A stretch of DNA of 64,000 bases. Source: Sphingopyxis sp. PET50 (GTDB taxonomy: Bacteria > Pseudomonadota > Alphaproteobacteria > Sphingomonadales > Sphingomonadaceae). Made by a program: the position numbers and the translations under genes. The notes below the pieces were generated by a model. The model searched no databases. It had not been told where the DNA came from and saw nothing but the letters and a program-made list of their open reading frames with translations. Each line of letters opens with the position of its first letter. Positions within the stretch are counted from its first letter, which is position 1. The DNA lies in contig NZ_CP104207.1 of the NCBI RefSeq assembly GCF_025244705.1, positions 2,604,001 through 2,668,000 on the forward strand. The letters run 5' to 3'. Below are positions 1-8,446 of this stretch, piece by piece.

Positions 1-522
1 GAACATTTCCTTGGTCAGCGTCGTGCCCTTGCGGAGCGAGAGCAGCTCGAGCATCTGATATTCCTTGCCGGTCAGGTGCACGCGGGTCGAATCGACCTCG
101 ACCGTCTTGGTGTCGAGATTGACCGCCAGCTTGCCGGTCTTGATGACGCTCTGGCTGTGGCCCTTCGAGCGGCGGACGACCGCATGGATGCGCGCGACCA
201 GTTCGTCGCGGTGAAAGGGCTTGGTGACATAGTCGTCGGCGCCGAAGCCGAACGAGCGCACCTTCGAATCCATTTCCGAAATGCCCGACAGGATCAGCAC
301 CGGCGTCTGCACCTTGGCGGTGCGCAGTTTCTTGAGCACGTCGTAACCGTGCATGTCAGGCAGGTTCAGGTCGAGCAGGATGATGTCGTAATCATAGAGC
401 TTGCCCAGGTCCAGGCCCTCTTCCCCCAGGTCGGTGGTGTAGACGTTGAAGCCTTCGGTCGTGAGCATCGTGTCGATCGCCTTGGCGGTCGTCGGCTCGT
501 CCTCGATCAGCAATACGCGCAT
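1..522 (-). CDS. ctrA: Cell-cycle response regulator CtrA (partial, C-terminus beyond window)
   Basis: Master transcriptional regulator of the alphaproteobacterial cell cycle, a cytoplasmic OmpR-type DNA-binding response regulator. Translating the minus strand from the ATG at 522 gives [17 protein letters not shown], then the receiver core with the phospho-acceptor Asp in '[16 protein letters not shown]', the conserved Lys in 'DYVTKPF', and the beginning of the winged-helix domain ('[14 protein letters not shown]'). About 174 residues are visible of the usual ~230, and the frame runs open off the left edge. The '[19 protein letters not shown]' stretch is characteristic of CtrA rather than of generic OmpR regulators. 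A perfect TTAA-N7-TTAA CtrA box lies about 130 bp upstream (652-666), as expected for autoregulation. Confidence 0.93.
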   Translation of the reverse strand, partial: MRVLLIEDEPTTAKAIDTMLTTEGFNVYTTDLGEEGLDLGKLYDYDIILLDLNLPDMHGYDVLKKLRTAKVQTPVLILSGISEMDSKVRSFGFGADDYVTKPFHRDELVARIHAVVRRSKGHSQSVIKTGKLAVNLDTKTVEVDSTRVHLTGKEYQMLELLSLRKGTTLTKEMF

Positions 523-651
523 TGGGCACCCCTTAGATTGTTCCCACGATGATCCCGCGACCCGTCCGCTGGACCATCCTGCGATGCCACCGACGAACCC
601 CCTGTTCGGGACTGCCGGAACATTAACCATGAAAGCAATGAAGGGAAAAGG

Positions 652-666
652 TTAATTTTGATTTAA
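652..666. promoter_or_regulatory. CtrA binding site upstream of ctrA
   Basis: The sequence TTAA-TTTTGAT-TTAA followed by C matches the CtrA consensus TTAA-N7-TTAAC exactly. It lies about 130 bp upstream of the ctrA start codon on the minus strand. In Caulobacter and relatives ctrA is autoregulated through such boxes, so this is probably part of the ctrA promoter. A further TTAACC half-site occurs nearby at about 623-628. Confidence 0.75.
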
Positions 667-716
667 CCCGCAGGAATCCACGAGTCGCGGCGATTCCGCA
701 CCAGCCGGAGAAGCTG

Positions 717-786
717 TTCCCCGGCGAAAGCCGGGGTCCACATGCCATGCGCGCGTCATCAATGGACCCCGGCTTTCGCCGGGGGA
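717..786. repeat. Extragenic palindrome, 'ccccggcgaaagccgggg' family
   Basis: An imperfect inverted repeat: the left arm (717-740) contains the palindrome CCCCGGCGAAAGCCGGGG followed by TCCA, and the right arm (763-786) is its reverse complement preceded by TGGA. The same family recurs at 53893-53968. It occupies the gap between ctrA and the convergent end of the LysR gene and may act as a terminator. Confidence 0.75.
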
Positions 787-821
787 ACGGCGACGATCCA
801 TGGTCAGGACCGCGGGCGTTC

Positions 822-1758
822 TCAACCGCTCCCCAGCGCCAGATGCTGCGCATGGGCGCCGGTGCAGGATCGTTTCAGCGTATCGACCAGATGGTCCGAC
901 AGCGCCTTCACCCGCGCCGGGCGCAGCCGCGATGGTGGCGAAAGAAGGTGAAGAAAGGATTGCGGCAGCGACCAGTCGGTCAGGATGCGCACGACGTCGC
1001 CCGCGACCAGGGCCTCCTCGGCGATGAAGTCGGGCAGCGCGGCAATGCCGCCGCCCGCGACGATCAGCGGGATCATCACATCGCCATTGTTGGTGAACAG
1101 GGGTCCGGTCGGAACCACCGTCGCCTCCTCGCCCTCGCGGTGGAAGCGCAGCGGCAGCGTCCTCTCGCGGTGGCCGTAACCGATCAGCCGGTGGCGGCCG
1201 AGTTCGAGCGGGTGGCGCGGCGTGCCATATTTCTCCAGATAGGCGGGGCTTGCGATCACCGAACCCGCGACCGGCGCGATCGTGCGCGCGAGCAGGCTCG
1301 AATCCTCCATGCTCGCGATGCGGAGCGCCAGGTCGATGCCGTCCGCCACGACATCGTGACGCGCGTCGCTGAGCATCACCTCGATCTCGACCGCCGGATG
1401 CATCTCGAGAAAGGCCGCGAGCGGCCCGCCCAGCACCTTGATCCCGAAGCTCATCGGCGCCGCGAGGCGGATCGGGCCTAGCCAGGTCGACCCGGTCGCC
1501 GCGCGCCGCCTCGGTCGCGGCGGTCGCGGCGGCGACCATCGCATGCGCCTCGCCAAGCAGCCCCGCCCCCGCGGTCGACACGGTGACCGTGCGCGAACTG
1601 CGGTGGAGCAGGGTGATGCCCAGCGACGCCTCCAGCCGCGTTACCGCTTTCGACACGCTGGCTTTCGACAGGCCGAGCGTTACCGCCGCGGCGGTGAAAC
1701 TGCCGCTGTCGGCGACCGCGGCGAAACAGGCCCAGCCTTCATAATCGGGAAGCGCCAT
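822..1758 (-). CDS. LysR-family transcriptional regulator (frame broken at 1476-1482)
   Basis: LysR-type regulator, about 312 residues when read through one frame break. The N-terminus has the winged helix-turn-helix ('GSFTAAAVTLGLSKASVSKAVTRL', residues ~18-41), followed by a periplasmic-binding-like effector domain ('PMSFGIKVLGGPL...FLEMHPAVEIEVMLSD'). The frame changes at plus-strand GCCTAGC (1476-1482). Replacing this by GCCGGC restores '...VDLAGPIRLAAPMSFG...', a normal LysR junction, so the break looks like a sequence error. The gene is divergent from the pirin/azoreductase/dioxygenase run and is the obvious candidate regulator of it. Confidence 0.85.
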
Positions 1759-1780
1759 TGGAATTCTCCATCCTCAAAGC

Positions 1781-1870
1781 CGTTCGCCCTGAGCCTGTCG
1801 AAGGGCCGTTCTTTCTCTTGAACGTCGGGAGAAAGAAGGACGGTGCTTCGACAAGCTCAGCACGAACGGG
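1781..1870. repeat. Sphingomonad-type extragenic palindrome (GTTCG..CTGAGC..TGTCGAAG)
   Basis: The left arm begins GTTCGCCCTGAGCCTGTCGA (from 1782) and the right arm is the complementary GCTTCGACAAGCTCAGCACG ending near 1866. They are separated by a second short inverted pair (TTCTTTCTC...GAGAAAGAA). Palindromes of this type are very common between genes in sphingomonads. It lies in the divergent LysR/pirin intergenic region. Confidence 0.8.
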
Positions 1871-1896
1871 AAATTGGGGCACCAGATTAGCAGAGA

Positions 1897-1909
1897 TATC
1901 GAAACGATA
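1897..1909. promoter_or_regulatory. Possible LysR operator (TATCG-AAA-CGATA)
   Basis: A short perfect dyad, TATCG AAA CGATA, in the AT-richer centre of the LysR-pirin divergent region. It has the size and T-N11-A character of LysR-type operators. The assignment rests only on position and symmetry. Confidence 0.35.
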
Positions 1910-2022
1910 GATTTCCATCTACGCTATTTCAGAAACGATCGCCATCGCTATCTTGTCCCCAACAGCTTCACCCCGCATCCGCGATACGGGTGAAGATCGA
2001 AAAGATAGGAAAGGACGACGCG

Positions 2023-2719
2023 ATGATCGACATCCGCAAATTCGACAGCCTCGGCCACGCCAACCACGGCTGGCTCGACGCCCGCCACCATTTTTCCTTC
2101 GCGAACTACCACGACCCGAAGCGCATGGGCTGGGGCGCGCTGCGCGTGTGGAACGACGATGCCATCGCGGCGCAGGCGGGCTTTCCCCCGCACCCGCACC
2201 GCGACATGGAAATCATCACCTATGTCCGCACCGGCGCGATCAGCCACCGCGATTCGATGGGCAACAGCGGCCGCACCGCGGCGGGCGACGTCCAGGTGAT
2301 GAGCGCCTAGCACCGGCGTGACGCACAGCGAGTTCAACCTGGAGGACGAGGAAACGACCTTGTTCCAGATCTGGATCATGCCCGACCGTGCCGGAGGCAC
2401 CCCCGGCTGGGGTGCGCGCCAGTTTCCCCAGGCCGACCGTTCGGGCCGGTTCGTGACGCTGGCGAGCGGGATCGAAGGCGATGACGCGCTGCCGATCCGT
2501 GCCGATGCCCGCGTGGCCGCGGCAACGGTGAACGCCGGCGACACGGTCTCCTACGACCTGCCCGACGGGCGCCACGCCTATCTGGTCGCCGCCAAGGGCC
2601 GGATCCGCGTCAATGGCGAGGAGGCCGACCCGCGCGACGGCATCGCGATCCGCGATGTCGGCACGATCGAGGTCGAGGCGATCGACGACGCCGAACTGGT
2701 GCTGGTCGACAGCCTGTAA
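2023..2719 (+). CDS. Pirin family protein (frame broken at 2305-2311)
   Basis: Pirin, a two-cupin iron-binding protein. Bacterial members include quercetin 2,3-dioxygenases and redox-linked regulators. The N-terminal cupin carries the metal-ligand pattern 'FPPHPHRDMEIITYV' and, across the break, 'GVTHSE'; the C-terminal half has the second cupin ('AYLVAAKGRIRVNGEEA'). The first frame stops at TAG inside GCCTAGC (2305-2311), and reading GCCGGC restores 'VMSAGTGVTHSEFN', which is the canonical pirin sequence. Full length is about 231 residues, normal for the family. It is the first gene of a run with azoreductase and a dioxygenase, consistent with electrophile or quinone detoxification. Confidence 0.88.
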
Positions 2720-2851
2720 TGAAACCCCGGGGCCGCCGCCTTCCCCCTCCCAGGCGGCGGCCCGCTCCTGTGCCGCGAGTTCCCATCCCCCCGGTCGACG
2801 GAACTCGCGGCACCCCCTTCCCCTCTTGTTCAAGTCCAAAGGAGTAATGCC

Positions 2852-3448
2852 ATGTCCCACATTCTTCGTATCGACGCCTCGGCCCGCAACGCCGGTTCGA
2901 CCACCCGCCTGCTGACCGACCAGCTCGTCGCCCGCCTTGTCGAACAGGGCTATGGTGCCGCGGTCACCACCCGCGACCTCGCGCTCGCCCCGCCCGCGCT
3001 GCTCACCGAAGCCTGGGTCGGCGCGAACTTCACCGACGACGCCGACCGCAACGACGAGCAGCGCGCCGCGCTCGCCGCGTCGGACGAGCTGATCGCCGAA
3101 CTCGAAGCCGCCGACACCATCGTCATCGGCGTGCCCGTCTATAATTTCGCCATCCCCGCCGCGCTCAAGGCCTGGGTCGACCTGATCGCCCGCGCCCGCA
3201 AGACCTTCCGCTACACCGAAGCCGACCCCGAAGGGCTGCTCAAGGGCAAGAAGGCCTATCTCGTCGTCGCCTCGGGCGGCGTGCCGGTCGGCAGCGACTA
3301 TGATTTCGCGACCGGCTACCTGCGCCACATCCTCGGCTTCGTCGGCATCACCGACGTGTCGATCATCGCCGCCGACCAGCAGATGATGGACGGCGAGGCG
3401 ATCGCCCGCGCCACCGCCTCGATCGACGCGCTGCGGCAGGCGGCCTGA
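2852..3448 (+). CDS. azoR: FMN-dependent NADH-azoreductase
   Basis: Flavodoxin-fold NAD(P)H:quinone/azo oxidoreductase of 198 residues, the usual length for AzoR. The N-terminal phosphate-binding loop 'RIDASARNAGSTTR', the FMN-contacting 'VPVYNFAIPAALKAWVD' and the glycine-rich 'VVASGGV' are all present. A good ribosome-binding site (AAAGGAG, about 2840) precedes the ATG at 2852. It sits downstream of pirin and 5 bp upstream of the extradiol dioxygenase gene. AzoR enzymes are mainly quinone reductases in vivo, which suits this neighbourhood. Confidence 0.92.
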   Translation: MSHILRIDASARNAGSTTRLLTDQLVARLVEQGYGAAVTTRDLALAPPALLTEAWVGANFTDDADRNDEQRAALAASDELIAELEAADTIVIGVPVYNFAIPAALKAWVDLIARARKTFRYTEADPEGLLKGKKAYLVVASGGVPVGSDYDFATGYLRHILGFVGITDVSIIAADQQMMDGEAIARATASIDALRQAA

Positions 3449-3452
3449 CGCG

Positions 3453-4256
3453 ATGCGCCGTCTGCCGAGCCTTTTCGTTTCGCACGGCTCGCCGATGATG
3501 GCGCTCGAACCCAGCCCGGCACGGGATTTCCTCGCCGGGCTGGGCACCCGTTTCCCGCGCCCGCGCGCGATCCTGGTCGTGTCGGCGCACCATGACGCGG
3601 CGTATCAGGGCGGGCGGGCGACGGTCACCGCCTCGCCCGCGCCGCCGACGATCCACGACTTCGGCGGCTTTCCCGACGAACTCTTCGCGATGCGCTACCC
3701 GGCGCCGGGCGATCCCGGACTGGCGGAACGCATCGTGGGCCTGCTCGGAGCGCACGGCCTGGCCGTCACCGCCGACCCCGAGCGCGGTCTCGACCATGGC
3801 GCGTGGGTGCCGCTGTCCCTGATCTACCCCGATGCCGACCTTCCCGTCGTCCAGCTCTCGATCGCGTCGAACGCGTCGCCCGAATGGCATCATTCGCTCG
3901 GTCAGGCACTCGCGCCCCTGTGCAACGAAGGCGTGCTGATCATCGGGTCGGGCAGCATCACCCACAACCTCCGCGCGCTCTTCTCCTCGCGCCTGCCGAT
4001 CGACGCCCCCGCGCCTGGCATGGGTCACCGACTTCACCGACTGGATCGCCGACCGGATGAAGGCGGGCGCGGTCGACGACGTCCTGCACGCGGTCGAGCT
4101 TGCACCACACGGCAAGGACAATCATCCGACCCTGGACCATATATTGCCGCTGTTCGTCGCCATTGGCGCCGGCATGGTTCGCCTTTCACTGCCGAGCGGC
4201 TGCACGCCAGCACCACCTATGGCCTGCTCGGCATGGACGTTTATTCTTTCGGCTGA
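3453..4256 (+). CDS. Class III extradiol ring-cleavage dioxygenase, 4,5-DOPA dioxygenase type (two compensating frame breaks)
   Basis: LigB-family (DODA/YgiD) iron or zinc-dependent dioxygenase. Visible family motifs are 'LFVSHGSPMMALEP' near the N-terminus with a metal-ligand His, 'ILVVSAHHD', 'DHGAWVPLSLIYP', 'GSGSITHNL', and the C-terminal 'ASTTYGLLGMDVYSF'. The frame leaves at GCCTGGC (4013-4019; GCCGGC gives 'APAWVTDFTDW') and returns just after an intact GCCGGC (4168-4173), where one base is missing ('GAGDGSPFTAERL'). With both repaired the protein is about 267 residues, as in the family. The order pirin-azoR-dioxygenase suggests a quinone or catechol detoxification unit. Confidence 0.87.
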   Translation: MRRLPSLFVSHGSPMMALEPSPARDFLAGLGTRFPRPRAILVVSAHHDAAYQGGRATVTASPAPPTIHDFGGFPDELFAMRYPAPGDPGLAERIVGLLGAHGLAVTADPERGLDHGAWVPLSLIYPDADLPVVQLSIASNASPEWHHSLGQALAPLCNEGVLIIGSGSITHNLRALFSSRLPIDAPAPGMGHRLHRLDRRPDEGGRGRRRPARGRACTTRQGQSSDPGPYIAAVRRHWRRHGSPFTAERLHASTTYGLLGMDVYSFG

Positions 4257-4281
4257 GCCCCGTGCGGCCTATAGCGCCGCC

Positions 4282-4965
4282 ATGCTGCTCACCGACCGCA
4301 TCCTCTTCCTCGACGGCGAGGCGATCGTCGTCGACAAGCCCGCGGGCCTGCCGGTCGATCCGCCGCGCGACGGCAGCCTCAGCCTCGAGAACCACCTCGA
4401 TTCGCTGCGCTTCGGCTTCCAGCGCTGGCCGCTCGCGGTGCACCGGCTCGACCGCGACACCTCGGGCTGCCTGCTCCTCGCGCGCAATCCCAAGGCGCAC
4501 AAGCGCTTCGCCGCCGCCTTCGAGGGCCGCGAGGTCGAGAAGAGCTATCTCGCGATCATCGACGGCATCCTGCAGGGCGAGAGCGGGACGATCGACCTGC
4601 CGCTGTCGAAACGATCGACCCGCGAGGCCGGCTGGCGGATGGCGGGCGACCCCGGCGGCAAGCCCGCCCGCTCGCACTGGCAGGTGATCGCGGCCGCCGG
4701 CGCCTGCACGCTCGTGCGTTTCCGCCCCGAAACCGGCCGCACCCACCAGCTGCGCGTCCATGCGCTCGAAGGGCTCGGCTTCCCGATCGCGGGCGACCCC
4801 GTCTATGGCGGCGGCGGACCCAAGGGACAGACGTTGCTCCACGCCGAACGGCTGGTGCTGACGCGCGGCGCCAAACCGCCGATCGTTGCCGAGGCCCCCT
4901 TCCCCGAACGTTTTGTCGCGCACGGCTTTTCGGCGCCCGAAGGAGCGGAGCCGACGCGTGGCTGA
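4282..4965 (+). CDS. RluA-family pseudouridine synthase
   Basis: RNA pseudouridine synthase of 227 residues without an S4 domain. The catalytic motif 'HRLDRDTSG' contains the active-site Asp (residues ~54-62); 'RFRPETGRTHQLRVH' and 'GDPVYG' complete the RluA signature. The product modifies uridines in rRNA or tRNA in the cytoplasm, but which target is not decidable from the sequence. ATG 4282 is preferred over the long upstream extension because homology begins there ('RILFLDGEAIVVDKPAGLPV'). Its stop overlaps the GTG of the next gene by 8 bp. Confidence 0.9.
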   Translation: MLLTDRILFLDGEAIVVDKPAGLPVDPPRDGSLSLENHLDSLRFGFQRWPLAVHRLDRDTSGCLLLARNPKAHKRFAAAFEGREVEKSYLAIIDGILQGESGTIDLPLSKRSTREAGWRMAGDPGGKPARSHWQVIAAAGACTLVRFRPETGRTHQLRVHALEGLGFPIAGDPVYGGGGPKGQTLLHAERLVLTRGAKPPIVAEAPFPERFVAHGFSAPEGAEPTRG

Positions 4966-5360
4966 CATTCCCGAGGCCGCGATTTCGGAAAAATTCCTCG
5001 CCGGCAGCGGCCCAGGCGGACAGAATGTCAACAAGGTTGCGACCGCCTGCCAGCTGCGCGTCGATGTGTTCGCGCTCGGCCTGGCACCCGACGCCTGGCG
5101 CCGAGCTGAAAACGCTCGCGGGCAGCAGGATGACGGCCGAGGGCGAACTCGTCATCCTCGCCCGCCGGTATCGCACCCAGGAAGCGAACCGCGCCGACGC
5201 CCGCGCGCGGCTGAACGCGCTGATCGACCAGGCGCTGATCCAGCCCGAGCGGCGCATCAAGACCAGGCCGAGCAAGGCGGCCAAGGCGAAACGCATCGAC
5301 AGCAAGAAGGCGCGCAGCGCGGTCAAGGCGGGACGCGGCCGTGTCCGGCCGTCCGAGTAA
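4958..5360 (+). CDS. arfB: ArfB-type alternative ribosome-rescue factor (peptidyl-tRNA hydrolase; frame broken at 5100-5106)
   Basis: Small class-I release-factor homologue (YaeJ/ArfB/ICT1) that hydrolyses peptidyl-tRNA on stalled ribosomes. The catalytic GGQ is seen in 'GSGPGGQNVNKVATACQLR', and the C-terminus has the basic tail expected to enter the empty mRNA channel ('RPSKAAKAKRIDSKKARS'). A frame break at GCCGAGC (5100-5106) is repaired by GCCGGC, giving '...DAWRRLKTLAGSRMTAEGEL...', the conserved ArfB core. GTG 4958 overlaps the end of the pseudouridine synthase, implying translational coupling. Restored length is about 133 residues, typical of ArfB. Confidence 0.9.
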
Positions 5361-5540
5361 TCCGATCTTTACCATGTCCTGCCAATGAAGCCGGACGCCG
5401 ATACGGGCGCCGACGGCCGGAATCGTCCCGCCGCGAGACAATAAGGCCCTGTTTTAAAGATATTTACGATGTCCGTTTACGGGCGCGAAAGCATCACGGC
5501 CTAGTTTTGCGGCTCCACCTCTTTGGGACAGCAGCCGACC

Positions 5541-5879
5541 GTGAAACAACAGGGCAATTTCTCGATCAAACCCGCCACCCGGACGCGCGGCGCCGAGCGC
5601 GCGCAGGTGAAGGCGAATGCGCGGTTTCGCGAAGCGGGCTTCAACCCCTATGACGCCGAACTGTTCGACCTGTCCTCGACGGGCTTTCGCATGAACACCT
5701 ATGCGCGGCCGGCGATCGGCAAGCATATCTGGGTCAGCCTGCCGGGGCTGCAGCCGCTCGAAGCGATCGTGCGGCGCGCCGACGGCAATGAATATGGCTG
5801 CGAACTGGTCGTGCCGCTGCACCCGTCGGTCGCGGCGCATATGCAGACCAAGCTGCGCACGCCGCTGCCCAAAAACTAG
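5541..5879 (+). CDS. PilZ-domain protein
   Basis: About 112 residues, apparently a single PilZ-like domain, the c-di-GMP receptor fold. The motif region reads 'RFREAGFNPYDAELFDLSSTGFRM' and 'GKHIWVSLPGLQPLEAIV...NEYGCELV', matching the D/NxSxxG core (here DLSSTG) and the following beta-strands. The upstream RxxxR motif is only loosely present ('RFR'), so nucleotide binding is uncertain. Start is GTG 5541 or TTG 5523; neither has a clear ribosome-binding site. Its stop codon overlaps that of the convergent EVE gene. The window also encodes a GGDEF-EAL protein, so c-di-GMP signalling exists in this organism. Confidence 0.75.
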   Translation: MKQQGNFSIKPATRTRGAERAQVKANARFREAGFNPYDAELFDLSSTGFRMNTYARPAIGKHIWVSLPGLQPLEAIVRRADGNEYGCELVVPLHPSVAAHMQTKLRTPLPKN

Positions 5880-6301
5880 GCTTCGGGCTTTTCCGATTTC
5901 TTGAGGATATGCTTCCACTCGGCGGGCGTGACGCGCCCGACCGACAGCCGCGACTGGCGGATCAGGTCCATGTCCGCGAGCGCCGGATCGGCCTTGATCG
6001 CCGCCAGCGTCACCGGATGCGCGAGCGGCCGCACCGGCGCGACGCGCACGATGACCCAGGGCGAGCCTTCCTCGGCGGTCGGATCGGGCGTCGCCGCCTC
6101 GACGATCTCCATGATCCCGACGCATTCCTTGCCGATATTGCTGTGATAGAAGAGCGCCTGATCGCCGACCTTCATCGCCATCATGTTGAGCTTGGCGGTG
6201 TGGTTGCGCACCCCGTCCCACATGCCCTGGCCGTCCTTGACGAGTTGCTCCCACGCATAGGCGTCGGGTTCGGATTTCATCAGCCAATATTGCTTTGCCA
6301 T
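5876..6301 (-). CDS. EVE domain-containing protein
   Basis: A 141-residue single-domain EVE (PUA-like, ASCH-related) protein. Characteristic elements are 'YWLMKSEPDAYAWEQL' at the N-terminus, 'WDGVRNHTAKLNMMAMKVGDQALFYHSN', and 'GIMEIVEAA...GSPWVIVRV'. EVE domains recognise modified bases in RNA or DNA, and small bacterial EVE proteins of this kind are widespread housekeeping proteins whose substrate is unsettled. ATG 6301 is used because homology begins exactly there ('MAKQYWLMKSEP'). Confidence 0.88.
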   Translation of the reverse strand: MAKQYWLMKSEPDAYAWEQLVKDGQGMWDGVRNHTAKLNMMAMKVGDQALFYHSNIGKECVGIMEIVEAATPDPTAEEGSPWVIVRVAPVRPLAHPVTLAAIKADPALADMDLIRQSRLSVGRVTPAEWKHILKKSEKPEA

Positions 6302-6432
6302 GAGCGCGGGTCTAGCCGAGCGATGCGCGGGGTGGAACCGCCTTTTTCCCTTTAACGCGGCGCGCGCAGCGCCTAAATCGCATCGCATGACGCGCGCCGC
6401 CGGTGCCGCCCCTGAACAGATGGACAAGACTT

Positions 6433-7362
6433 ATGACTGCCGCCGTTCCCGTGATTTCCATGGCGCTTCCCGCCGACCGCTTCGCGCAGGATTTCGGCGC
6501 CTCCTTCGAACGTTTCGGCTTCGCGATGATCACCGACCATGGCATCGACCCCGGCCTGATCGACGAGGCGTGGGACAAGGCCAAGCAATTCTTCGCGCTG
6601 CCCGAAGAGACCAAGCGCGCCTATCATATCCCCGGCGGCGGCGGCGCGCGCGGCTATACTCCCTTCGGCACCGAGATCGCCAAGGGCGCGAAAGAGGTCG
6701 ACCTCAAGGAATTCTGGCACGTCGGCCGCGACCTGCCCGAAGGCCATCCGCTCGCCGCGCAGCAGCCGAACAACGTCTGGCCCAGCGAAGTCGCGGGCTT
6801 CCGCACCGCCTACGACAAATTGTTCGCCGAATTCGACCGCGTCGGCGGCCGGCTGCTGTCGGGCATCGCGCGTTACCTGAAACTCGACCCCGACTTTTTC
6901 GAAGACACGGTGAAGGACGGCAACAGCGTGATGCGCCTGCTCCATTATCCGCCGGTCGAGGCGCCCGCGAAGGGCATCCGCGCCGAGGCGCATGAGGACA
7001 TCAACACGATCACCCTGCTCCTGGGCGCCGAGGAGGCCGGGCTCGAAATCCTCGACAAGGACGGCAGCTGGCTCCCCGTCTCGCCGCCGCCGGGCGCGAT
7101 GGCGGTCAATGTCGGCGACATGCTCCAGCGGCTGACCAACAACCGCCTGCCCTCGACCACCCACCGCGTGCGCAACCCCGACGAAGGGCGGGCCAGCGTC
7201 GCGCGCTATTCGATGCCCTTCTTCCTGCATTTCCGCTCGGACTATCCAATCCGGACGCTGGAGAATTGCATCGATGCGGCGCACCCGGACCTGTATCCGG
7301 AGCCGATCACCGCGGACGAATATCTGCAGGAACGGCTGCGCGAGATCGGGCTGAAGACATAG
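6433..7362 (+). CDS. Isopenicillin N synthase-family 2OG-Fe(II) oxygenase
   Basis: Soluble non-haem iron dioxygenase of 309 residues. The N-terminal DIOX_N region ('FGFAMITDHGID...FFALPEETK') is followed by the 2OG-Fe(II) domain with the HxD...H triad: 'AEAHEDINTITLLL' provides His and Asp, 'STTHRVRNP' the distal His, and 'ARYSMPFFLHFRSD' the 2-oxoglutarate-binding Arg (RxS-type, here 'R-Y-S'). Proteins of this family hydroxylate or desaturate small molecules; the substrate cannot be inferred. It is a single gene, divergent from the EVE gene. Confidence 0.88.
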   Translation: MTAAVPVISMALPADRFAQDFGASFERFGFAMITDHGIDPGLIDEAWDKAKQFFALPEETKRAYHIPGGGGARGYTPFGTEIAKGAKEVDLKEFWHVGRDLPEGHPLAAQQPNNVWPSEVAGFRTAYDKLFAEFDRVGGRLLSGIARYLKLDPDFFEDTVKDGNSVMRLLHYPPVEAPAKGIRAEAHEDINTITLLLGAEEAGLEILDKDGSWLPVSPPPGAMAVNVGDMLQRLTNNRLPSTTHRVRNPDEGRASVARYSMPFFLHFRSDYPIRTLENCIDAAHPDLYPEPITADEYLQERLREIGLKT

Positions 7363-7368
7363 GCCGCC

Positions 7369-8034
7369 CTACCGGTCGTAGGCGAACCAGCTCCCCTGAT
7401 ATTTGGCGTCGAAATTTTCTTTGGAATCGAAGGCGAAGCCGATCGGATTCGCTCGGAAATAACCGAATTCGTCGAACCGGCCGAGAACGGCCATATAGGC
7501 ATCGCGGCAGCGCTCACGGAAATCACTGTCCTCGGTCATCTTCAGCTGCGCCTCGGTGTGGAAGAAGATGATCGCGGTTCCGAAGCCGGGGCGGATTTTC
7601 CAGATCACCGTGCTGCTCAGCGATTTTTCGACCTCCTCGATCCGTTCGGGGGTCATCTGGCTGTTGGCTTCCCGGCGGGCGGCGGGCTCGAAGGCCGAGA
7701 AGATGACGAACAGCCGCTCGGCTCCGGCTATCGTGTCGCCGCTTTCGTCCAGCAACTCCAGAAACCGCGCCTTGATCGCCGCCTGCTTGGCCGGGTCATA
7801 GCTGATCGTCCGCTCGGTCATGAAGCTGTCGGCATCGCGTTTCCGCTCGAAGATCACGTCGAGCCGCGGGCCGTGGAGCGGTTCGTTGCTGTCGAAGACG
7901 ATATTGAGGGGGACGGGCGACGAATAATGCGCCGCGATCCACTCCGCCAACGCGCGGAACAGCGGGGGCATCGCCGCGGCGCCCTGTTTGACCAGCCTGG
8001 TCCGGCGGTAGGATTCGTCGGAAGGATTCATCAT
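7369..8034 (-). CDS. Hypothetical protein, unrecognised family
   Basis: About 221 residues, with no signal peptide or membrane segment. It contains a hydrophobic core region ('LNIVFDSNEPLHGPRLDVIFERKRDAD') and a C-terminal portion rich in aromatics ('GRFDEFGYFRANPIGFAFDSKENFD'). The conserved look of 'IFSAFEPAARREANSQMTPERIEEVE' suggests a real protein, but I do not recognise the family. Two adjacent start codons (8034, 8031) are possible. It follows another unrecognised gene (8042-8446) by only a few bases on the same strand, so the two are probably co-transcribed. Confidence 0.7.
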   Translation of the reverse strand: MMNPSDESYRRTRLVKQGAAAMPPLFRALAEWIAAHYSSPVPLNIVFDSNEPLHGPRLDVIFERKRDADSFMTERTISYDPAKQAAIKARFLELLDESGDTIAGAERLFVIFSAFEPAARREANSQMTPERIEEVEKSLSSTVIWKIRPGFGTAIIFFHTEAQLKMTEDSDFRERCRDAYMAVLGRFDEFGYFRANPIGFAFDSKENFDAKYQGSWFAYDR

Positions 8035-8041
8035 GCGCGCG

Positions 8042-8446
8042 TCACCGCCCTTCCCAATAATCATACGCCACCTGCTGCTGCTCCCTGATGAACCGCGCCG
8101 CCGCCGCGCCCTCCCACGGGCCGTCATAACCGAGGAGCAGCGCCGTGCCGCCGACCCACCAGCCTTGCCCCGGCAGCCGGTCGCTTTCGCGCACCACCAG
8201 CACCGCAAGGTCGGGTTCGCCGTCCGCGGCGCATAGCCGGTCGACCTCGGCGAGCGTCTTGCATACCGCGCGCATCTTGGGCCGCGAGAAGCGGAAACCC
8301 AGTTCGCCGAGCAGTTCGGAATAGCTGACGCTGCGCCCTTCGCGCGCCGCCGCGGTCAATATCGCGCGGATGCGCGGCGCATCGCCGAGCGCGCCGGCGT
8401 CGGCCGGAACCGGCGCCTCGCCATCGAGGCCGGGGTCAAGCGCCAC
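8042..8446 (-). CDS. Hypothetical protein, possibly a small DNA-binding fold
   Basis: About 134 residues from GTG 8446. The segment 'RIRAILTAAAREGRSVSYSELLGELGFRFSRPKMRAVCKTL' looks like a winged-helix or MGMT-C-like fold (helix, 'vsYseLa.lg', recognition helix), followed by 'PDLAVLVVRESDRLPGQGWWVGG'. This pattern is also seen in small alkyltransferase-like proteins, but no PCHR active-site motif is present. Its start overlaps the end of the DUF1295 gene, implying coupling. The fold suggestion is inference only. Confidence 0.65.
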   Translation of the reverse strand: MALDPGLDGEAPVPADAGALGDAPRIRAILTAAAREGRSVSYSELLGELGFRFSRPKMRAVCKTLAEVDRLCAADGEPDLAVLVVRESDRLPGQGWWVGGTALLLGYDGPWEGAAAARFIREQQQVAYDYWEGR

